From an uncultured bacterium (lineage in GTDB: Bacteria > Bacteroidota > Bacteroidia > Bacteroidales > Bacteroidaceae), in assembly GCA_905215575.1 (NCBI GenBank), contig CAJMQV010000077.1:1-8782 (forward strand): a stretch of 8,782 nt of DNA, in the 5' to 3' direction. This document shows, one piece after another, positions 1-6,887 of this stretch. Within the stretch, counting starts at the first letter, position 1. Each line of letters starts with the position of its first letter. A model generated the notes under the pieces. That model was not told the origin of the DNA and did no database searches. It was given only the letters and a program-made list of their open reading frames with translations. The position numbers and the translations under genes are program-made.

Positions 1-35
1 GCCCTATTCCAATCGAAGTCCGCCTCCTAATATAA
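1..35 (+). CDS. 3' tail of a probable IS3-family transposase (OrfB), partial
   Basis: Only the last codons lie in the window. The frame ending in TAA at 33-35 reads PIPIEVRLLI-stop. This resembles the usual C-terminus of IS3/IS150-type OrfB transposases, which end in a motif of the form SP-[VI]-E-Y-R followed by a few hydrophobic residues. The tail is followed within about 15 bases by a sequence that looks like an IS3-family right end, which is the main support. Ten residues cannot prove homology, so this call depends on the context. The catalytic DDE domain would lie before base 1. Confidence 0.45.
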   Translation, partial: PIPIEVRLLI

Positions 36-41
36 TGTTAA

Positions 42-68
42 ACCGTCCAACTTTTGGGGGTCATATCA
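42..68 (+). mobile_element. Probable right terminal inverted repeat of an IS3-family (IS150-like) element
   Basis: Just after the putative transposase stop comes GTCCAACTTTTGGGGGTCA followed by TATCA. Read on the other strand it begins TGATATGACCCCCAAAAGTT. That fits the remembered pattern of IS150-group ends: a TG terminus, a run of C, then AAAAGTTGGAC. The outer boundary is put at the CA at 67-68 because IS3-family elements end in CA, but it could be at 62-63. The left end and target duplication are outside the window, so element length and intactness cannot be judged. Confidence 0.45.
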
Positions 69-216
69 AACTTGAATCCCGTATTTCCATTTATACAAAA
101 TATTTTATAGTATCCAATATTTCTTTCTATTGTGTGATAGAATTTAACTACAAGTAGAAAACTACAAATTGTTCATATTTCAAAACAAACAAGGTCTACA
201 ACCATAAAATATCTTA
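69..216. other. AT-rich 3' flank of the BspA-like gene, no gene seen
   Basis: This stretch lies downstream of the minus-strand LRR gene. It contains short self-complementary pieces: TTCTAT/ATAGAA with a 6-base loop at 125-142, and CTACAAGTAG near 149-158. None is followed on the minus strand by a clear U-tract, so I do not call a terminator. No open frame of note is present. Confidence 0.5.
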
Positions 217-1548
217 TTACTCCTCATAATCATACTCTTCTATATTAGTGAAATAATAATTCCAGTTTTTGTATGCATCTAAAGTTCCTATTGGTACGTA
301 TAAGGTTGCTTTAGTATGGCCGACATAATTAATGCGAAATGACGAAGATAAGTATATGTTGCTAGGATTACTGCTTTTGCAATAAACAGATTTTAATGAA
401 GGACAATTATTAAATGATTGTTCAACTCTTTCAAGACTATCCGGAAGTATTATGCTATTTAATTCATCACAATAATTAAAAGAATCATGAATAAATTGTA
501 CTACAGGCAATGTTACCGATTTTAATTTGGGACAATGAACAAATCCACTAACAGACGTTGCCTGTGGTAAATTAATTGACTCTAAATCATCACAAAAGCT
601 AAATCCTCCAGAAGATGATGTATCATCAATAATTTCAGCTTTTGGCAATTTTAGCGTTTTTAGTTTATTACAATTTTGAAAACCATATACGTTTTTTGCT
701 TGTGGTAGTTCAATTTCTAACAAAGAATCACAACTAGAGAATCCACCTATTGAAATGGCCTTAGGAAGTTTAATTGAAATTAATGAATTGCAATTATAAA
801 ATGCTTGTTCTTCTGGAAAATCATAGTCTTGCTTATATTCTATAAATCTAACATTTGGAAATTCAATATTTGCTAAAGATGTACAGTCTGAAAATGCACC
901 ACTAAATATAGAATCTACTTGAGGCATATTTACTGATGTTAAAGATGTACAATAGGCAAAAGCTCCATCATTTATTTTTGTCACACTTTTCGGCATAGAA
1001 ATAGACTCTAATGAGGTACATCTATTACAAAACCCATTAGGAATTTCCTTTATACCATCCTCTAAAATAAGAGTTCTCAATCCTGTACAATTTGCAAGTG
1101 TATAATCTGCCATCTCCTTTACTGATGCAGGAATATTAATTTCAGAGAGATTAAAACAATCAGAAAAAGCTTCAGATGCTATTTTCTCTAATGTCTGAGG
1201 TAAAACAACCGAAATTAGTGTCTTCGATCCTTTAAAAGCATCTTCATCCACTCTTGTTACTTTATAAATACTTCCATTAAACTCTACTGAAGTTGGAATT
1301 ATAACCTTACCTGAATAATTGTTATAATTATCATCATTTTTATACCCGTAAGTGACACCACATTCCATGTTTGGATATACAACATAATACACATTATTAG
1401 CCTTGAAATCATATTCAGCATCTTTATCATCAGGAGATGGAGCTGTACCTACAGGGATTTCAATATCATCACTACTACAAGATATATCAGTCACACCTAA
1501 TGTCATAACAAGTAATACGCAAAGCAATCCATTAAAAAGTTTTTTCAT
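217..1548 (-). CDS. BspA-type leucine-rich-repeat surface lipoprotein (LRR_5 family)
   Basis: This encodes a 443-residue lipoprotein, probably displayed on the cell surface. Residues 1-23 form a lipoprotein signal (MKK, hydrophobic core, then DISC with C24 as the acylated cysteine). The acidic SSDD right after the cysteine resembles the Bacteroidetes lipoprotein export signal. Residues about 45-100 form the usual N-terminal cap (VYYVVYPN..., YSGKVIIPTSV). From about 104 to 400 there are roughly 13 repeats of about 19-23 residues with the pattern [A/G/S]F..C..L..I.LP, the hallmark of Treponema pallidum/BspA-like LRRs. The end (ATLYVPIGTLDAYKNW...NIEEYDYEE) is the typical BspA C-terminal cap. 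BspA proteins bind host or bacterial surface proteins; the ligand here is unknown. The gene is markedly AT-rich compared with carB and lies between insertion-sequence remains, which suggests acquisition or strain variability. The start has an A-rich leader and a proper signal peptide. Confidence 0.88.
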   Translation of the reverse strand: MKKLFNGLLCVLLVMTLGVTDISCSSDDIEIPVGTAPSPDDKDAEYDFKANNVYYVVYPNMECGVTYGYKNDDNYNNYSGKVIIPTSVEFNGSIYKVTRVDEDAFKGSKTLISVVLPQTLEKIASEAFSDCFNLSEINIPASVKEMADYTLANCTGLRTLILEDGIKEIPNGFCNRCTSLESISMPKSVTKINDGAFAYCTSLTSVNMPQVDSIFSGAFSDCTSLANIEFPNVRFIEYKQDYDFPEEQAFYNCNSLISIKLPKAISIGGFSSCDSLLEIELPQAKNVYGFQNCNKLKTLKLPKAEIIDDTSSSGGFSFCDDLESINLPQATSVSGFVHCPKLKSVTLPVVQFIHDSFNYCDELNSIILPDSLERVEQSFNNCPSLKSVYCKSSNPSNIYLSSSFRINYVGHTKATLYVPIGTLDAYKNWNYYFTNIEEYDYEE

Positions 1549-1746
1549 AATCTAATCATTTTCTGAATTCAAACTAATAATACAATAGTACCAATTTCTT
1601 TGTTAATTAATAATGTTTAGCTTAAAAGTTGACTATTTTTCATTAATTCATAAGTCTGTTTACTCCTTTGTTTTATTCCTCCTATGATTTGTGGCCGTGA
1701 ATTCATACAGAATGATTAAACCTATAGAGAAACTTTTATATAGTCA

Positions 1747-1768
1747 ATTTACCTTTACAAAGGTAAAT
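1747..1768. repeat. 22-base palindrome overlapping a promoter-like box
   Basis: ATTTACCTTT, then AC, then AAAGGTAAAT: two perfect 10-base arms around a 2-base centre. The right part read on the minus strand contains TACCTTTG (1758-1765), a perfect match to the Bacteroides -7 consensus TAnnTTTG, pointing toward the LRR lipoprotein gene. A palindrome centred on a -7 box could be an operator, but a matching TTTG at -33 is not present, so chance in AT-rich DNA remains possible. Confidence 0.55.
1758..1765 (-). promoter_or_regulatory. Possible -7 promoter box for the BspA-like gene
   Basis: The minus strand reads TACCTTTG, matching TAnnTTTG. It would give the lipoprotein mRNA a leader of roughly 200 bases, longer than for the other genes here. 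There is no clear TTTG 19-21 bases upstream. A weaker box, TACTATTG at 1583-1590 (one mismatch), lies much closer to the start codon and is an alternative. Confidence 0.35.
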
Positions 1769-1769
1769 A

Positions 1770-1816
1770 TTTATTTGTAATAAAATTCTAATTAGAAAGT
1801 TTATTTGTAATAAAAT
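1770..1816. repeat. 17-base direct repeat, two copies 30 bases apart
   Basis: TTTATTTGTAATAAAAT occurs at 1770-1786 and again, identical, at 1800-1816. The 13 bases between copies include the palindrome TCTAATTAGA. The pair sits immediately upstream, relative to the minus-strand gene, of the 22-base palindrome and -7-like box, so it could be a pair of regulator binding sites. A local duplication in AT-rich DNA is the plain alternative. Confidence 0.6.
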
Positions 1817-1929
1817 CTCACTACAATCCCGTATAAGTGGATTAATTAATCTTTCAAACAACTGTATTGCAGCACTTTAGAATGAAACTGATTTGAACTC
1901 ATAGCTTAGCAGCCAAATTAAAAACCGCT

Positions 1930-2297
1930 ATGAAGCAAGATAAATACGTATTCGCTCAACTTACCGCTTTTCTGAACAGAACTCTGTTCAACAATGGTCG
2001 AGCTATTCTTTAAATGGCTAAAGCAGCACCTTAAAATAAAAAGATTCTGGAGTACAAAAGAAAGTGCTGTACGCATTCAAATAATGTGGCAATCATCACT
2101 TAATTGTCACACACGAAATGCAATTGCAACGATCAACTTATGAAGTTTTGCAGATTCTAAGCATCTCTCTAATAGATAAAATCACTTACGTACTGTTCGA
2201 TAAGTCTGATTTCAACGATGTCAAAGAACTCGATTGTCACCTTTCTGAAGGACTATTTAATTATTTTTTCAACTTGTCCATTTTCATTGGACCCTAA
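1930..2297 (+). pseudogene. IS4-family transposase remnant (DUF4372 type), internally deleted and frameshifted
   Basis: The open frame from ATG 1930 reads MKQDKYVFAQLTAFLNRTLFNN, typical of the N-terminal DUF4372 domain of Bacteroidales IS4 transposases. After the AAT at 1993-1995 the sequence jumps, in another frame from 1997, to VELFFKWLKQHLKIKRFW followed by STKESAVRIQI. That is the C-terminal region holding the E and K of the IS4 YREK signature (E at 2000-2002, K seven codons later); the Y and R and the whole central catalytic part are missing. This frame stops at TGA 2141-2143. Homology continues in a third frame from about 2115, reading HEMQLQRSTYEVLQILSIS and further residues to TAA at 2295-2297. 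An intact family member has about 380-400 codons, so most of the gene is lost. At least one large deletion and one frameshifting deletion occurred. It cannot encode an active transposase. The family assignment rests on recognised motifs. Confidence 0.82.
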
Positions 2298-2317
2298 TGA
2301 AAACAGAAGTTTTCTAG

Positions 2318-2363
2318 AAAAAAGTAAAATGCATCCAAAAGTTTATGTTTAACTTTTGGGGGC
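2318..2363 (-). terminator. Rho-independent terminator of the 2382-3461 lipoprotein gene (or IS-end hairpin)
   Basis: Arms GCATCCAAAAGTT (2331-2343) and AACTTTTGGGGGC (2351-2363) pair around a 7-base loop, with one mismatch and one G-T pair. On the minus strand the hairpin is followed by ATTTTACTTTTTT, a U-rich tail. It starts about 19 bases past the lipoprotein stop codon, as expected for a terminator. The right arm shares AACTTTTGGGGG with the putative IS3 end at 49-60, so part of it may derive from an insertion-sequence terminus. Confidence 0.7.
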
Positions 2364-2381
2364 ATTTCATAATCAAACAGA

Positions 2382-3461
2382 TCATTTCTTCTTACTGTAG
2401 TCCGGCAGAATACAATCATACACATTTTGCCAACAAGAACTATACCGCAAAGGATTCATCTCGTCTTTTTCATAAAGAGGATTGCCGTCATTATCCACAG
2501 GCAAACGGGGCGATTCTTCAGATTCCAAGACCTCTCCTTTGGCACCAATCAGCTGGCGGTATAATAACTTGCCATTTTGCCAGATATTGCGGTGTGCCAC
2601 CGGGCTACCTTCTTCCTGACGGGTATAGACCTGCTTTCCATCTATAATTTCATGCGTAAAAGTCATAGCTTTAGCATCCGAATACGAAGGTTCGGCATGC
2701 CACAGAATCCGCACAAGCTTGCCTGCCTTAAAGCTCAAGTCCATGGTAGGAAGCATATCGGCATAACGCTTCACTACATAATCTGAAGCATCTGTCTGCA
2801 CCGGAACCTGATCAACCAGGAAAACAAACTGGCCTCCATTTAAATCGCTTGCCCAAAAACTCTGACAAGGCCGGATATCCACCTGCAATTGATACCCCTC
2901 AGGAGCCACGATTTCGGAAGCTCCTTGATTCCGCAATACGCGCACAGCATGTCCTTCTGCATTGTATTCCACATCAAAGCGGGAATAGTGTGCCGTATCC
3001 CAAGCCTCATCTTCCCAATGTTCCATCTTCTGCCGGAATACCAGATAAAGAGAATCTCCGTTCCCAAACCAATTGCCATAAATACTATCAGTTACATCGG
3101 GGGCTTCACAATCAAAAGTAAGAAAACGGAGTAACCGGCCCTGATCGTCATACCGGCGAACCATGACCTGCATCATACATTCCGAAGCATGAGCCCATGT
3201 GGCTACAACACGTCCCATAGGATCGCGAAACTCCGTCAGACTGTTCTGTGGTGCCCACTGCAAACGATGCACCGCCATTGAACCGTCAGAAAAACTTATG
3301 GAATCATATTCCATGATCCCCTTCTCGGTCATCAGTTCCGAATTGTCAAAGTTATTCTCATGCACAGCCTTGACAATATCTATATGTTGCTCTTTTTTAC
3401 AGGAAGATAGCAGGACAACGCATCCCAACAAAACGAAAAACAAAAGGTCTGGTCTTTTCAT
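2382..3461 (-). CDS. Uncharacterised Bacteroidales lipoprotein with YD-like strands
   Basis: I do not recognise this 359-residue protein. Residues 1-20 (MKRPDLLFFVLLG..., then LLSS) and C21 form a clear lipoprotein signal with lipobox LSSC. The following KKEQ lacks a strong acidic export signal, so a periplasm-facing anchor is as likely as surface display. The mature part has several short segments of the form aromatic-x-acidic-x-x-G-[R/K]-L-hydrophobic: YDDQGRLLRFL at 104-114, VEYNAEGHAVRVL at 164-176, LSFKAGKLVRILWH at 242-255, and WQNGKLLYRQLI near 296-307. These look like paired beta strands of a YD/MORN-like sheet rather than an enzyme. No catalytic motif is evident. The gene is a single unit with its own perfect promoter (3513-3544) and a downstream hairpin (2318-2363). 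The start is supported by the signal peptide and promoter spacing. Confidence 0.85.
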   Translation of the reverse strand: MKRPDLLFFVLLGCVVLLSSCKKEQHIDIVKAVHENNFDNSELMTEKGIMEYDSISFSDGSMAVHRLQWAPQNSLTEFRDPMGRVVATWAHASECMMQVMVRRYDDQGRLLRFLTFDCEAPDVTDSIYGNWFGNGDSLYLVFRQKMEHWEDEAWDTAHYSRFDVEYNAEGHAVRVLRNQGASEIVAPEGYQLQVDIRPCQSFWASDLNGGQFVFLVDQVPVQTDASDYVVKRYADMLPTMDLSFKAGKLVRILWHAEPSYSDAKAMTFTHEIIDGKQVYTRQEEGSPVAHRNIWQNGKLLYRQLIGAKGEVLESEESPRLPVDNDGNPLYEKDEMNPLRYSSCWQNVYDCILPDYSKKK

Positions 3462-3512
3462 GATTCAAATATTTAATGAAACAATCTCCTATTATATCGA
3501 AAGACTTTGCGA

Positions 3513-3544
3513 CAAAAATAAAGAAAATCCGGACAACAGACAAA
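3513..3544 (-). promoter_or_regulatory. Bacteroides-type promoter of the 2382-3461 lipoprotein gene
   Basis: On the minus strand, TTTG (3541-3544), a 20-base spacer, then TATTTTTG (3513-3520). Both match the Bacteroides consensus TTTG / TAnnTTTG with standard spacing. Transcription would begin near 3506, giving a leader of about 45 bases before the ATG at 3461. The -33 box starts only 7 bases past the carB terminator U-tract, so the lipoprotein is separated from carB transcription. Confidence 0.85.
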
Positions 3545-3551
3545 CGGATAT

Positions 3552-3592
3552 AAAAAACTCTCTCCGACAAATCCTGTGATTGTCGGAGAGAG
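3552..3592 (-). terminator. Rho-independent terminator of carB
   Basis: Perfect 13-base arms CTCTCTCCGACAA (3558-3570) and TTGTCGGAGAGAG (3580-3592) enclose a 9-base loop. On the minus strand the hairpin is followed directly by TTTTTTA (3551-3557). It lies about 33 bases after the carB stop. On the plus strand there is no U-tract after the stem, so it acts only for the minus-strand gene. Confidence 0.93.
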
Positions 3593-3624
3593 CTTATAGT
3601 GTTTCAAAAAACGGGTCAGAGTGA

Positions 3625-6600
3625 TTATTTATACTCCTGCCAGCTCTTGATCTGGATGTCTTCCATATTCATCTCGCAGAAGGCTTCGATGAAGGCCTTG
3701 GCCAGACGGGCATTGGTCATCAACGGAATGTTGTGATCGATGGCACCACGACGGATGCGGTAACCGTTGGTCAGCTCGCGCTTGCTGTGATTCTTCGGAA
3801 TGTTCACAATCAGATCGAACTTATGATCGGCAATCATCTTCATCACATTATTTTCATCCTGCGGATTCTCATCCGGCCAGTGCACGGTAACAGCCGGCAC
3901 ATTGTTCTCGTTCAGGAAGGCCGCTGTACCCGGAGTGGCGTAAATTTCATAACCCTTGGCAGCCAGCATACGGCTTGCGTCGAGCAAATCCACCTTAGAC
4001 TTGGCAGCGCCGGAAGAGAACATGACAGACTTCTTCGGAATCTTGTAACCGGTAGCGATGAGCGCGTTCAACAGAGCTTCGTTGAAGTCATCACCCAAAC
4101 AACCTACCTCACCGGTTGAAGACATGTCTACACCCAATACCGGGTCGGCATTCTGCAAACGGGCAAATGAGAACTGAGAAGCCTTCACACCGATACGGTC
4201 GATATCGAATGCAGACTTGTCCGGCTGGCTGTATGGTGCATCAAGCATAATGCGGGTTGCGGTTTCGATGAAGTTGCGCTTCAGAATCTTTGATACGAAC
4301 GGGAAGCTTCGTGAAGCACGCAAGTTACACTCAATAACCTTCACCTGACGGCCCTTGGCCAGGAACTGGATGTTGAACGGTCCGGAGATGTTCAATTCCT
4401 TGGCAATCTGACGGCTGATCTTCTTGATAGCACGTGCTGTTGAGAAGTAGATCTGCTGTGCCGGGAATACCAGTGTAGCGTCACCGGAATGCACACCGGC
4501 AAACTCAACGTGCTCGGAAATAGCGTATTCTACCACCTCACCATTCTGAGCTACCGCGTCGAACTCAATCTCCTTGGTTTCCTGCATGAACTGAGAAACC
4601 ACAACCGGATATTCCTTAGACACCTCGGTAGCCATCTGCAGGAATCGGGTCAGCTCTTCTTCGTTGTGACATACGTTCATGGCAGCACCGGAAAGCACGT
4701 ATGACGGACGAACCAGAACCGGATAACCTACCTTGTCGATAAAGGCTTTCATCTCATCCAGGCTGGTCAGCTCCTGCCATGCCGGCTGGTCGATACCCAG
4801 CTGGTCGAGCATTGCAGAGAACTTGTTACGGTTCTCGGCACGGTCGATAGATACCGGAGAAGTACCCAGGATAGGCACAGACTGACGATGCAGCTTCATG
4901 GCCAGGTTGTTCGGAATCTGACCACCCACAGATACAATCACACCGCGTGGCTGCTCCAGATCGATGACATCGAGTACACGCTCGAAAGACAACTCATCGA
5001 AGTACAGACGGTCGCACATGTCGTAGTCGGTAGAAACAGTCTCCGGGTTGTAGTTGATCATGATAGACTTGTAACCCAGCTTGCGGGCTGTCTGAATGGC
5101 ATTTACAGAGCACCAGTCAAACTCTACGGAAGAACCGATGCGGTAAGCTCCTGATCCCAGTACAACAACTGATTTCTCGTTCTTATAATAGTTCACGTCG
5201 TAACCCTCTACGGCGTAAGTCATATACAGATAGTTGGTCAGTTCCGGATGTTCTGAAGCAACGGTATTGATGCGCTTCACAGCCGGCAGGATACCCAACT
5301 GCTTACGGTAAGCACGAACCTGAAGGTTTTCCTTCTCCATATTTCCCTGCTGTGGTTTCAGCACAAAACGGGCAATCTGGAAGTCTGAGAAGCCCAATAC
5401 CTTAGCCTCACGCAACAGCTCGGCAGAGATATCCTCCAGCTTATTGTATTCCTGCAAACGGGCCTTCATGTCCACAATGTTCTTCAGCTTGCCGATGAAC
5501 CAAGGATCAATCTTGGTCAGCTCGAAGATGCGGTCAATGGTATATCCTTCTTCCAAAGCCTGGGCAATGGCAAAGATACGCAAGTCGGTCGGATTGGCCA
5601 GTTCGTCGTCCAGATTGTCAAAGTGCAGGTTGTCGTTGCCCACAAATCCGTGCATACCCTGACCGATCATACGGAGTCCCTTCTGGATGATTTCCTCGAA
5701 AGAACGGCCGATAGACATGATTTCGCCCACAGACTTCATGCTGGAACCGATATGACGGGATACACCGGCAAACTTGGTGAGGTCCCAACGAGGAATCTTA
5801 CAAATCAGATAATCCAAAGAAGGAGCTACATAAGCTGAGTTCGGAGTACCCATCTCACCGATCTGGTCCAAAGTATAACCCAAACCGATCTTGGCGGCTA
5901 CGAAAGCCAACGGATAACCGGTTGCCTTGGAAGCCAGAGCTGATGAACGGCTCAAGCGGGCATTAACCTCGATCACACGATAGTCGTTGGTATCGGCGTT
6001 GAACGCATACTGGATGTTACACTCACCCACAATACCCAAATGACGGATACATTTCTTAGAAAGTTCCTGAAGCATGGTCACCTGTTCCTCGCTCAATGAG
6101 CAAGTCGGTGCCACAACGATAGACTCACCGGTGTGGATACCCAGCGGGTCGAAGTTTTCCATGCTGGCCACTGTGAAGCAGTGGTCGTTGGCATCGCGGA
6201 TTACCTCAAACTCGATTTCCTTCCAGCCTTTCAGTGATTCCTCTACCAGAATCTGAGGGGCAAAAGTGAAGGCACTCTCGGCCAGTTCCACAAATTTCTC
6301 TTCGTTCGGACAGATACCGCTACCCAAACCACCCAAAGCATAAGCCGAGCGGATCATTACCGGATAACCGATGCGACGGGCGGCAGCCAAAGCATCTTCC
6401 ATATTTTCCACGGCCTGACTCACCGGAGTCTTCATCTCGATCTCGTCCAGCTTCTTCACGAACAGGTCGCGGTCTTCAGTATACATGATAGCCTCAACGG
6501 AAGTACCCAATACTTCAACTCCATATTCTTTCAGAATACCTTTCTGATAGAGTTCTGTACCACAGTTCAATGCGGTCTGTCCTCCAAAGGCGAGCAGAAT

Positions 6601-6849
6601 GCCGTCCGGACGCTCTTTCTTGATGATTTCGGTTACGAAATAAGGAGTAACCGGGAGGAAATACACCTGATCGGCAATACCTTCAGAGGTCTGGATCGTA
6701 GCAATGTTCGGATTGACCAGAACAGAACGGATACCTTCTTCACGCAAAGCTTTCAAAGCCTGCGAACCTGAATAGTCAAACTCTCCGGCCTGACCGATTT
6801 TCAAGGCACCGGAACCCAGTACCAGTACTTTCTTTAATTGTTTCTTCAT
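3625..6849 (-). CDS. carB: Carbamoyl-phosphate synthase large chain, eukaryotic CPS I/CAD-like sequence type
   Basis: This cytosolic synthetase makes carbamoyl phosphate from bicarbonate, ammonia and two ATP for pyrimidine and arginine synthesis. At 1074 residues it is the usual CarB length. The carboxyphosphate half opens with GSGALKIGQAGEFDYSG (12-28) and has its ATP-grasp around IRSAYALGGLGSGIC (166-180) and the metal-binding EVNAR (E294, N296, R298). The carbamate-phosphorylating half opens near 551 with VVVLGSGAYRIGSSVEFDW and has VRPSYVLSGAAMN (713-725) and ECNLR (E840, N842, R844). Residues about 925-1060 are the MGS-like allosteric domain. Many segments match my memory of human CPS1/CAD better than E. 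coli CarB: SAYALGGLGSGIC, RHLGIVGECNIQ, SVGGQIPNNLA, ECNLRASRSFPFVSK. No glutaminase is fused and no carA adjoins it, so the ammonia source must be a distant CarA or free ammonia. A promoter box and a strong terminator suggest a single-gene unit. All key residues are present. Confidence 0.97.
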   Translation of the reverse strand: MKKQLKKVLVLGSGALKIGQAGEFDYSGSQALKALREEGIRSVLVNPNIATIQTSEGIADQVYFLPVTPYFVTEIIKKERPDGILLAFGGQTALNCGTELYQKGILKEYGVEVLGTSVEAIMYTEDRDLFVKKLDEIEMKTPVSQAVENMEDALAAARRIGYPVMIRSAYALGGLGSGICPNEEKFVELAESAFTFAPQILVEESLKGWKEIEFEVIRDANDHCFTVASMENFDPLGIHTGESIVVAPTCSLSEEQVTMLQELSKKCIRHLGIVGECNIQYAFNADTNDYRVIEVNARLSRSSALASKATGYPLAFVAAKIGLGYTLDQIGEMGTPNSAYVAPSLDYLICKIPRWDLTKFAGVSRHIGSSMKSVGEIMSIGRSFEEIIQKGLRMIGQGMHGFVGNDNLHFDNLDDELANPTDLRIFAIAQALEEGYTIDRIFELTKIDPWFIGKLKNIVDMKARLQEYNKLEDISAELLREAKVLGFSDFQIARFVLKPQQGNMEKENLQVRAYRKQLGILPAVKRINTVASEHPELTNYLYMTYAVEGYDVNYYKNEKSVVVLGSGAYRIGSSVEFDWCSVNAIQTARKLGYKSIMINYNPETVSTDYDMCDRLYFDELSFERVLDVIDLEQPRGVIVSVGGQIPNNLAMKLHRQSVPILGTSPVSIDRAENRNKFSAMLDQLGIDQPAWQELTSLDEMKAFIDKVGYPVLVRPSYVLSGAAMNVCHNEEELTRFLQMATEVSKEYPVVVSQFMQETKEIEFDAVAQNGEVVEYAISEHVEFAGVHSGDATLVFPAQQIYFSTARAIKKISRQIAKELNISGPFNIQFLAKGRQVKVIECNLRASRSFPFVSKILKRNFIETATRIMLDAPYSQPDKSAFDIDRIGVKASQFSFARLQNADPVLGVDMSSTGEVGCLGDDFNEALLNALIATGYKIPKKSVMFSSGAAKSKVDLLDASRMLAAKGYEIYATPGTAAFLNENNVPAVTVHWPDENPQDENNVMKMIADHKFDLIVNIPKNHSKRELTNGYRIRRGAIDHNIPLMTNARLAKAFIEAFCEMNMEDIQIKSWQEYK

Positions 6850-6879
6850 GTTTATAGGGTTTATAAGTTCTTACTCATG

Positions 6880-6887
6880 CAAAAATA
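6880..6887 (-). promoter_or_regulatory. -7 promoter box of carB
   Basis: The minus strand reads TATTTTTG, a perfect TAnnTTTG, about 31 bases before the carB ATG, leaving a leader of roughly 25 bases. No clear TTTG is found at -33 (the bases there read GTTC). The leader carries no Shine-Dalgarno sequence, which is normal for Bacteroidetes. Confidence 0.65.

Larger units (their letters stand above)
1549..1929. other. AT-rich intergenic region upstream of the BspA-like gene
   Basis: About 380 bases without a supportable gene separate the minus-strand LRR lipoprotein start from the plus-strand transposase remnant. The region holds a 22-base palindrome (1747-1768), a 17-base direct repeat (1770-1786 and 1800-1816) with a small palindrome TCTAATTAGA between the copies (1787-1796), and another palindrome GATTAATTAATC (1840-1851). 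The part from about 1850 on may be the 5' flank of the decayed IS element, but I cannot identify its left end. Confidence 0.6.

Noticed and set aside
1621..1660. Left inverted repeat of the IS4 remnant (TTAAAAGTTGAC near 1622)
   Set aside because: The match to the complement of the right-side string is short and partial, in very AT-rich DNA; no target duplication could be matched.
1770..1816. CRISPR-like array
   Set aside because: Only two copies with a 13-base spacer that is itself palindromic, and no cas genes; does not fit a CRISPR array.
2345..2647. 100-residue plus-strand open frame
   Set aside because: It starts inside the hairpin at 2331-2363 and runs antisense through the lipoprotein C-terminus; no domain or promoter.
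3199..3579. 126-residue plus-strand open frame
   Set aside because: Antisense to the lipoprotein N-terminus and its promoter, ending inside the carB terminator hairpin; not coding.
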